Shown here piece after piece: positions 57,374-64,000 of a stretch of DNA of 64,000 nt (position 1 is its first letter; each line of letters starts with the position of its first letter). Under the pieces are notes generated by a model that worked only from the letters and a program-made list of their open reading frames with translations, ran no database searches and was not told where the DNA came from. Source of the stretch: Marasmius tenuissimus (Eukaryota > Basidiomycota > Agaricomycetes > Agaricales > Marasmiaceae); assembly GCA_029532415.1 (NCBI GenBank), contig JAQOTA010000052.1:3596001-3660000 (forward strand). The letters are read 5' to 3'. The translations under genes and the position numbers were made by a program.

Positions 57374-59365
57374 ATGTCCAGACAAGTCAATCCTGAATTC
57401 CCTGGACACTTCGACGAAGATCCACCCAACCAATTCGTAGGAAGTATCTCCGCTTCCGAATCCATTTCAACCAACCGTTACGGTCAACGTAAAGAACGAC
57501 AAGCGGTTTTCGGCAGCAGCGTCCGTGCTTCCGAATATCAAATCAACGTACAATCAACTCCACGTATCGGCACCCTTAATACCGTTGCACCACTTCCGCC
57601 TAGCAAGCTCCGACGTCCTACTACAATGGCTTCGAAATACAGGACACTTGAGGACGGCAGAACAGTCTATGTAGGGGACAAGGTACCCGAAACTCCCAGT
57701 CGTCCTCCTCCACCTTTGAAACCCGCATCCCGTCAAGTTTTCTCTCCAGCCACTATCGAAGATCCTCAAGGGGTGCTTGATCCTGCAAAACTAGCACTAG
57801 CACTCGACAAGGCTCATAACGAACCGCCTCCGAAAACAGCTAAGGGGAAGAACAAAGCCGATGAGGGAATAATTGATGACTTTACTTTCGATGCCGCTGT
57901 TGACAAAGAACATCCATCCACTCATCCAGTTACAGCTCCGGTTATGCCCCGGGATACTGAACTACCAACAGAGACAGCGTTACCCGAGGGATCTGATCCA
58001 CATAAACAGGTCAATGAACCCAAGGGCTCTCGAGGTGGCAGTAGGGGCGGATCCCGAGCAGGTAGTAACAGGGGTGGAGACATGGATACGGAGCCAGAAG
58101 GTGACGACGGATCCGATCACGAACCCGGTGATTCCGGACCACCCGGACCCCCCGGACCACCTGGTGGTGGACCTCCTGGTGGAGGACCCTCCGGTGGACA
58201 AGGTGGGGGACCTGGATTCCCTAGAGGTCCTGGAAACGATCTCTACCAATTCAATATGATGGCACTCGTCCAATCCATGCTTGAGCACAACAAAATCATC
58301 GCCCAGCTCCTTGGGAAGAAGCCGGAAAAGAAGGGGAACGTCAAGGAACCTGATACCTTCGACGGAACTCAACCCGACAAACTTCCGAGCTTCATCGTGT
58401 CATGTATGATCGTTTTCAATCACCGTCCCTCAGACTTTCCTACCGATGCCGATAAAATCCACTACATCATTTCCTATCTCCGTGGCATGTGCCTTGAATA
58501 TTTCCAACCCGAAATCCTATCCTACGAAACTGATTCCGATCCGCCCGCTTGGATGTTCAGCCTCCGAGCATTCCTCGATGAACTCGAAATGTTCTTCGGA
58601 CAGGTGGATACGATAGAGGAAGCCGAAGACAAGTTCGACAACCTTCGGATGGGGGAAGGGGAGAAGATCGGAAAGTTCGAGGTTCGTTTCAACACTCTCG
58701 CAGCCAAGATTGGTTACGGCGAGAACGCTCTCCGTCATGCCTATTATCGCGCTATGCCAAAGCGTATCAAAGATTTACTTCCGAACGTTGGTGCTCGTCC
58801 TTCGACTCTCAAACAGTTGCGTGTAGTGTGCCGGGAATACGACCGGACGCACTGGGTACGCAAAGGGGAGAAATCCCGAGAGGGCCGAGCGGCGAAACGA
58901 GCCAACAACAACAATTCCAATTCCAACTCCCGATCCAACAACAACTCCGGAAATCGTTCAAACAACTCTTCCGGAGGTTCCAGTAGTTCCGGTGGCTCCA
59001 ACAAAAGCTCCGGCAACTCTTCCAGCAACTCCTCCGGCAACAAGTCCAACGCCAACAACTCTGGGTCGAATCCGACTTCCAACAATACCAATCCAGTTGC
59101 CCAGTATCTTGGTAAGGACGGAAAGTTGAAGCCGGAGGAGAAGGAACGTCGGAAGAAGAACAACTTGTGCATGTTCTGTGGCGGAAAGCACAAGACAGAT
59201 GATTGTAGGAAGCGACCTGCAGCCGGTTCTCAGGCTAAAGGTTATGCTGCGGCTACTACGGACGCCTCTACATCCAAACCGGATGAGGCGAAAAAACAGT
59301 CCGCAACTCCGAACCCTCAGAACGAGTTCGGAGTTGCGTTGAGCCGGATCGTTCCACCGAGGTAA
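57374..59365 (+). CDS. Gag polyprotein of the inserted gypsy element
   Basis: 663 residues. A Ser/Pro-rich N-terminal part with a Gly/Pro tract (GPPGPPGPPGGGPPGGGPSG) precedes the retrotransposon capsid region (FDGTQPDKLPSFIVSCMIVF, YLRGMCLEYFQPE, DELEMFFGQVDTIEEAEDKF and RMGEGEKIGKFEVRFN). A Ser/Asn-rich low-complexity stretch follows. A zinc knuckle closes the protein at CMFCGGKHKTDDC, with spacing C-x2-C-x3-H-x4-C, one residue shorter than the usual x4. Gag forms the virus-like particle. The frame is fully open. Confidence 0.9.
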   Translation: MSRQVNPEFPGHFDEDPPNQFVGSISASESISTNRYGQRKERQAVFGSSVRASEYQINVQSTPRIGTLNTVAPLPPSKLRRPTTMASKYRTLEDGRTVYVGDKVPETPSRPPPPLKPASRQVFSPATIEDPQGVLDPAKLALALDKAHNEPPPKTAKGKNKADEGIIDDFTFDAAVDKEHPSTHPVTAPVMPRDTELPTETALPEGSDPHKQVNEPKGSRGGSRGGSRAGSNRGGDMDTEPEGDDGSDHEPGDSGPPGPPGPPGGGPPGGGPSGGQGGGPGFPRGPGNDLYQFNMMALVQSMLEHNKIIAQLLGKKPEKKGNVKEPDTFDGTQPDKLPSFIVSCMIVFNHRPSDFPTDADKIHYIISYLRGMCLEYFQPEILSYETDSDPPAWMFSLRAFLDELEMFFGQVDTIEEAEDKFDNLRMGEGEKIGKFEVRFNTLAAKIGYGENALRHAYYRAMPKRIKDLLPNVGARPSTLKQLRVVCREYDRTHWVRKGEKSREGRAAKRANNNNSNSNSRSNNNSGNRSNNSSGGSSSSGGSNKSSGNSSSNSSGNKSNANNSGSNPTSNNTNPVAQYLGKDGKLKPEEKERRKKNNLCMFCGGKHKTDDCRKRPAAGSQAKGYAAATTDASTSKPDEAKKQSATPNPQNEFGVALSRIVPPR

Positions 59366-59424
59366 CTCTCAACGCAGCCGCTCTTTCTTCGCCTAATTCT
59401 CTTACTCTTACTCTTTCTTCAAAT

Positions 59425-62400
59425 ATGTCTATTTCTTCCGATACACACGAACAGTCATCTACTACTGTACCATTATCTTTTTCTGCTCTTGTTGATTCCG
59501 GTTCGTCCCACTGCTTTATAGATATGAAGTATGTGGAATGTAACCAAGTACCTACCGTTCCAATACCACCTATTTCTCTTCGCCTTCTCAATGGTTCTCA
59601 TGGTTCCACTATTTCGCGCATGGCCTCTTTACCTATCATTTTTTCTTCTGGAGACATCCTTCCGATTGACTTTTATGTCACTCACCTTGATTCGGCTTGC
59701 AGCCTAGTTTTAGGATATAACTGGCTTCACCGCTACAACCCGTTGGTTGACTGGTCGAACAACAGTATCGAATTCCGGACAAAGCCTATTCCGTCTCAGC
59801 CAGCCCTTCCGACTCGCTCTTCCGAGCTCTCGGAAGTCTCTCCTCAGCCTAGTTCGCCTCGGCGCAAGGCTAAGTCTCCATCTTATCCATTCAAGCCGAT
59901 CTATTCCTACGCTGATCTTCTCTCAGCTCCGTCTGCTATAGCTCCGAAGGTTTCCCTCATATCTGCTGGCGCTTACCTCCGAGCAAAGTCCGAATCCGGT
60001 GCTCGGGCGTTCACCATCCAGATGACGCCTTACGACACGGTTTCTGGACGTGCGGCGGAACTTTCCGAGGAGGATTTGGCAATCATTCCGCCTGATTATC
60101 ATGAATTCACTGACGTCTTCAGTCCAGAAATGTTGAAACAGCTTCTGTCGCATCGGGGAGAAGACGACATGAAGATTCAGTTAGAGGAAGGAACGGAACC
60201 ACCTCTCGGTCCGATCTATTCCCTTTCTCAAACGGAGATCACAGCTCTCCGAGAATTCATCAATGAACATCTCCAGGCCGGGCTCATCACTCCATCCAAA
60301 TCTCCTTTCGGTGCTCCCGTTCTCTTCGTCAAGAAGAAGAGTGGTGATCTTAGACTCTGCGTCGACTTCCGGGGTCTCAACAAGATTACCAAAAAAGATC
60401 GCTATCCGCTCCCTCTCATCTCTGACCTTCTCGACGCTCCGCGGAAGGCTCGGATCTATACCAAGCTTGACCTCTGTCACGCTTATCACCTTGTGCGTAT
60501 CGCCGACGGTGATGAATACAAGACCGCTTTCCAGACCCGTTACGGCTCATTCAAGTGGCGGGTTATGCCGGAAGGACTATCCAACGCACCTGCAGTCTTC
60601 CAACGCTTCGTCAACAACATTTTCTCCGATATGCTTGATGTTAACGTTTTAGTTTACCTAGACGACATCCTCATCTATTCCGACGACATTTCCTCTCACA
60701 AGAAGCATGTCCGGGAGGTTCTCAAACGCCTCCGGGCAAACGGATTGTACTGCAAAGCCTCCAAGTGCGAATTCCATACTGATACTATCGAATACCTCGG
60801 CTACATTCTTTCGCCGGATGGTCTTCGAATGGATATGTCCAAAGTGGATATCATTACCAAGTGGCCTACGCCGCGCAAAGTTAAGGATATTCAATCTTTC
60901 CTCAGCTTTTGCAACTTCTATCGGCGTTTTATCTTCAACTATAGCGCCATTACCGTTCCTTTAACCCGCCTCACTCGGAAAGACATTCGTTGGAACTTCA
61001 GCCCGGAATGCCAGGCTGCCTTCGATACTCTGAAAGAGGCATTCACTCATGCTCCTATCCTCACGCACTGGATTCCTGATCAAGAAATCATTGTGGAAAC
61101 CGACGCATTCGATTATGCATTGGCGGCTATCCTCTCTATCCGGACCGATGACAGTGAGATCCATCCTATCGCATTCCATTCCCGGACTTTCACTCCTCCG
61201 GAACTTAACTACGATGTGCATGACAAAGAGCTCCTCGCCATCTTCGAGGCGTTCAAACGTTGGCGGCACTACTTGGAAGGTTCCGAAAAACCGGTCGACG
61301 TGGTAACGGATCACAAAAATCTTGAATATTTCACCACTACGAAGATTCTCACCCGACGACAAGTACGCTGGTCCGAGTACCTCTCTCACTTTAATATGGT
61401 AATCTGTTTCTGTCCTGGCAAGCTCGGTGCAAAACCGGACGCTTTGACTAGACGATGGGACGTCTATCCTAAAGAGGGGGATACGCCTTACGCCCATCTT
61501 AATCCACACAACTTCCGACCTGTATTCACTCAGGAACAACTCACTGCTTCCCTCCGCGCTACATTCCTTGAAGGTCCAGTTCTTCGCGCAAGCGTTATCA
61601 TGGACGTCGAGCAGCTCCATGAAGACATCCGAACTGCTCAGACAGAAGATTCCTCCCTCATCCAACACTTCCGATCCGCTTCTGACACTTCTGACGAGAC
61701 TAGATGGACTGTCGACGAGACAGGTTTCCTCCGTTTAGATGACAGAATCTACGTTCCTGAAGCCAACAACCTCCGACTTAGAATCCTCCAACAATATCAC
61801 GATCATATCATCTCTGGTCACTTTGGACAGAACCGGACTCTAGAAACCATCCGACGTCAATATACATGGCCTCTTATCCGAGAGTTCGTGCGAGACTACG
61901 TTCGCTCCTGTGTAACTTGTGCACGGAACAAGACTCCACGACATCGGCCATACGGACTTCTACGACCTCTTCCGGTTCCTGCACGACCATGGGACTCTAT
62001 CTCTATGGACTTCATCGAGGAACTTCCGAACTCTAACGGTTTCAATTCCATCCTAGTTATCATCGACCGCGCTTCGAAACAAGCAATCTTCATTCCCACA
62101 GACATCCATATCACTTCCGAACAACTCGCTCGACTCTTCGTTATCCATGTGTTCTCTAAGCATGGAGTTCCTCAGCACGTCACCTCCGACCGTGGTTCCG
62201 AATTCGTTTCCCACTTCATGTGTTCCCTCGGGAAAGCCCTTGACATGAATCTTCATTACACTTCCAGTTATCATCCTTCCGCCGACGGACAGACTGAATG
62301 GGCGAATCAGACGCTTGAGCAGTATATCCGAGTCTACTGTTCTTACCAGCAGGACAACTGGGATGAACTCCTGCCTCTTGCCGAGTTCGCTTACAACAAT

Positions 62401-62751
62401 GCTCCGAATGCTTCCACCGGAATCTCACCATTCTTTGCCAACAAGGGTTATCATCCGAACATCACCATCCACCCGGAACGAGACATGGCTTCCGCCCGTG
62501 CACGAGAGTTTGTGGTTGATCTAGATGAGCTTCATTCCATGCTCCGAGAAGAACTTACTCACGCCGGTGCACCGGACCTTCTTTGGGCAGCCAACTCAGC
62601 AAGACCAACAGTATACCCAGTAGTATATGTGGGATTCTCCAGTCACCGGCGGAAGGGGAAAGATGATGAAAGGAGGAAAGGGATGAGGGCGTGGGAGGTT
62701 ATGGAATATGTAAGATCAAAGTTTCAGGATAGGGGAAAGGATGTAGTATGA
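59425..62751 (+). CDS. Gypsy Pol (protease-RT-RNase H-integrase), 3'-truncated fusion
   Basis: 1108 codons from the first ATG. The frame is already open and coding-like at the gag stop (EVTLNAAALSSPN) and is -1 relative to gag, suggesting frameshifting or a fused start. Domains in order: aspartic protease (ALVDSGSSHCFID), reverse transcriptase (LCVDFRGLNKITKKDRYPLP, TRYGSFKWRVMPEGLSNAPA, VLVYLDDILIYSDD), RNase H (IVETDAFDYALAAIL, HDKELLAI), and integrase zinc finger (H-x-H-x4-H spacing, CVTCARNK). The integrase core has MDFI, TSDRGSEFV and a Glu in GQTEWANQ. The natural integrase C-terminal part is lost. From about codon 1050 (after REELTHA) the frame runs into 5' sequence of the host element and stops by chance at 62751. 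It is probably not integration-competent. Confidence 0.9.
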   Translation: MSISSDTHEQSSTTVPLSFSALVDSGSSHCFIDMKYVECNQVPTVPIPPISLRLLNGSHGSTISRMASLPIIFSSGDILPIDFYVTHLDSACSLVLGYNWLHRYNPLVDWSNNSIEFRTKPIPSQPALPTRSSELSEVSPQPSSPRRKAKSPSYPFKPIYSYADLLSAPSAIAPKVSLISAGAYLRAKSESGARAFTIQMTPYDTVSGRAAELSEEDLAIIPPDYHEFTDVFSPEMLKQLLSHRGEDDMKIQLEEGTEPPLGPIYSLSQTEITALREFINEHLQAGLITPSKSPFGAPVLFVKKKSGDLRLCVDFRGLNKITKKDRYPLPLISDLLDAPRKARIYTKLDLCHAYHLVRIADGDEYKTAFQTRYGSFKWRVMPEGLSNAPAVFQRFVNNIFSDMLDVNVLVYLDDILIYSDDISSHKKHVREVLKRLRANGLYCKASKCEFHTDTIEYLGYILSPDGLRMDMSKVDIITKWPTPRKVKDIQSFLSFCNFYRRFIFNYSAITVPLTRLTRKDIRWNFSPECQAAFDTLKEAFTHAPILTHWIPDQEIIVETDAFDYALAAILSIRTDDSEIHPIAFHSRTFTPPELNYDVHDKELLAIFEAFKRWRHYLEGSEKPVDVVTDHKNLEYFTTTKILTRRQVRWSEYLSHFNMVICFCPGKLGAKPDALTRRWDVYPKEGDTPYAHLNPHNFRPVFTQEQLTASLRATFLEGPVLRASVIMDVEQLHEDIRTAQTEDSSLIQHFRSASDTSDETRWTVDETGFLRLDDRIYVPEANNLRLRILQQYHDHIISGHFGQNRTLETIRRQYTWPLIREFVRDYVRSCVTCARNKTPRHRPYGLLRPLPVPARPWDSISMDFIEELPNSNGFNSILVIIDRASKQAIFIPTDIHITSEQLARLFVIHVFSKHGVPQHVTSDRGSEFVSHFMCSLGKALDMNLHYTSSYHPSADGQTEWANQTLEQYIRVYCSYQQDNWDELLPLAEFAYNNAPNASTGISPFFANKGYHPNITIHPERDMASARAREFVVDLDELHSMLREELTHAGAPDLLWAANSARPTVYPVVYVGFSSHRRKGKDDERRKGMRAWEVMEYVRSKFQDRGKDVV

Positions 62752-62816
62752 AAGATCAAAGGTTTGGGGTGGGAGAACATGCGACAGTCAAGAGGAATAG
62801 GGAAGTCTTCAGCTAA
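62570..62816 (-). other. 5' internal end of the minus-strand host element
   Basis: This sits between the truncated plus-strand integrase and the right LTR. Read on the minus strand it follows the 5' LTR directly with TTAGCTGAAGACTTCCC and is pyrimidine-rich, as expected of a primer-binding or leader region. The junction with foreign pol lies near 62567-62590. A matching primer tRNA could not be named. Confidence 0.5.
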
Positions 62817-63191
62817 TGTCAGCAATCACCAGTTCTGACCTGGTGACGCATTGCACTAAGCTTTCAGACAACGAAGAATGAGGCAAAGAATAGAGAACTT
62901 AATACTGGTGAGGAATAAACCAGCTCAAGACTGGGGAATGCATGCAGAGTATCTACTTCTTAAATACTACTTGGAGGACTGTGGTGTGTGTCTACGGTGA
63001 GGTATGACATCAAGGTATGACATTGTGAAACAGTATCTGAAACAGGTCCGACATGTGTCTACAGCATGTGGGTCCCTTCATGTATCTACCATGTGTCCAT
63101 ATGATAAGATATGAGTCATGTGAGGGATATAGATAAGATGGAAAAGGATAAGATAAGGAGAAAAGATAAGATAGGAGGGAAATTCATGACA
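62817..63191 (-). repeat. LTR, 5' LTR of the minus-strand host element
   Basis: It begins TGTCAGCAATCACC and ends TTCATGACA on the plus strand, the same length as the left LTR. CTATC follows immediately, completing the target duplication. Confidence 0.9.
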
Positions 63192-63196
63192 CTATC

Positions 63197-64000
63197 CTAT
63201 TGGAATGTCACAGCATTCCAAATCTTTGAGCAAGCATCTTTCTACTATTTTGGAGTCTTCTTCCACTGTTTGTGAGGCACTATCAGCAGCTTTACAGTGG
63301 CTATAAGTGCCGACTTGACTGTGAGAAGCTTCGTGAGTACCTTGTCGTAGAACTTTCTGTCTAGATTGATCTTGTAGTCAGAAACTCAAACTAAGGAATC
63401 AAAGATGCGCTCATAGGGGAAGGCATGGCCAGGTATGTGGCCAGCCACCCCATCTCTTTGCTATAGTTCACCAAAAACAATTGATATTGCATTGTTGTAC
63501 ATATTGGAGTGTTGCAATGGGCCTCTTTTCTATGTCAAGCTGGAAAGTGAAACAGTGAAGTCTAATGCAAAAGAATATGGCTTTAGCCCAAACGCAGCAG
63601 ATCCTCTGACTGGTTCAAATCTATGGACACGTTCTACAGCACAATGTGGACACCTGAGATTGCTGATCAAAGGTATTTTGCCGGGTTGAACCTGACCAGG
63701 AGCAACTCAGATATTTTGGGGTATGTGGACAGTCGCAACCAATGTAGGGCTTTAACCAAAGACCCAAAACAATGAAAGAGAGGTTAGAGACAAGACTTTG
63801 GGTGTGAAACACACCAGATAGAAAGCTTGAAGCTGTGAACTTGAGATTTACAATAGACGGAAACTAACGTACATGCTTCATAGTTAACTAGCTTATATAC
63901 CGGTGAGGATTGCAGTCATGATCCGAACTGGAGTTGTACTGTTTCATATGGTTCATAAATAACATACGTAGTTCAAGAGAAATAGTGAAATACAAGAGAA
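63197..64000. other. Right flank of the retrotransposon
   Basis: No supported gene is present. Frames of 60-85 codons (63435-63689 plus, 63621-63812 minus) are unremarkable. The composition resembles the flank at 54.7-55.6 kb, so it may be older repeat sequence. Confidence 0.35.

Larger units (their letters stand above)
55656..63191 (-). mobile_element. Composite LTR retrotransposon (7536 bp)
   Basis: Two 375-bp LTRs (55656-56030 and 62817-63191) in direct orientation are bounded by the 5-bp target duplication CTATC (55651-55655, 63192-63196). A purine tract and an integrase C-end plus chromodomain remnant next to the left LTR show that the host element reads on the minus strand. Its gag, protease, RT and most of integrase are missing. 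In their place lies a plus-strand gag-pol from a different gypsy element without its own second LTR. The unit is therefore a chimera of two elements in opposite orientation. Confidence 0.85.

Noticed and set aside
58744..59193. Leu/Glu-rich minus-strand frame of 149 codons
   Set aside because: It is the antisense of the Ser/Asn-rich low-complexity part of Gag, so its length reflects biased composition.

Overview
This window looks like chromosomal DNA of a mushroom-forming basidiomycete (Agaricomycetes). Nearly every gene is broken by introns of about 45-65 bases. The gene set also fits: an RGG-rich Argonaute, several F-box/LRR-like genes, Agaricomycete-type seven-helix membrane proteins, a Zn2Cys6 regulator, MLKL-like helical proteins and Ty3/gypsy chromovirus remnants. 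The exon models were built by hand from splice sites, reading phase and family resemblance.

Layout: 1-5 kb holds a complete Argonaute (11 exons, 1046 aa). 5.1-11 kb holds three small genes whose helical parts resemble the N-terminal bundle of MLKL, the necroptosis executioner. One of them also carries an FxxAxxFxI/GG motif. A TA-flanked MITE lies between the second and third. 13.1-15.2 kb is a Zn2Cys6 transcription factor, followed by an intron-containing tRNA-Arg(TCT). 16-22 kb and 28-33 kb carry related F-box genes and an unidentified membrane-protein family, in intact and decayed copies. A MITE nested inside another MITE sits at 23.4-24.4 kb. 25.6-27.8 kb is a DUF6534-like membrane protein and 33.9-35.1 kb another membrane protein.

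35.8-52 kb is dominated by a segmental duplication. Each copy has a small secreted protein and an F-box/LRR gene. The first copy carries about 4 kb of extra DNA with an EthD-type gene and an MLKL-like gene that ends in the same kind of FxxAxxFxI motif; its F-box gene is dead. A seven-helix gene (44.8-46.3 kb) lies between the copies, and a truncated relative is at 52.9-53.8 kb.

55.7-63.2 kb is a composite LTR retrotransposon. Two 375-bp LTRs with a CTATC target duplication enclose the minus-strand 3' end of one chromovirus and the plus-strand gag-pol of a different gypsy element.

The most interesting biology is the set of four MLKL-like proteins, two of which share a motif that could act in amyloid-type signalling. 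That function is an inference. The rest is typical accessory, duplication-rich fungal sequence.
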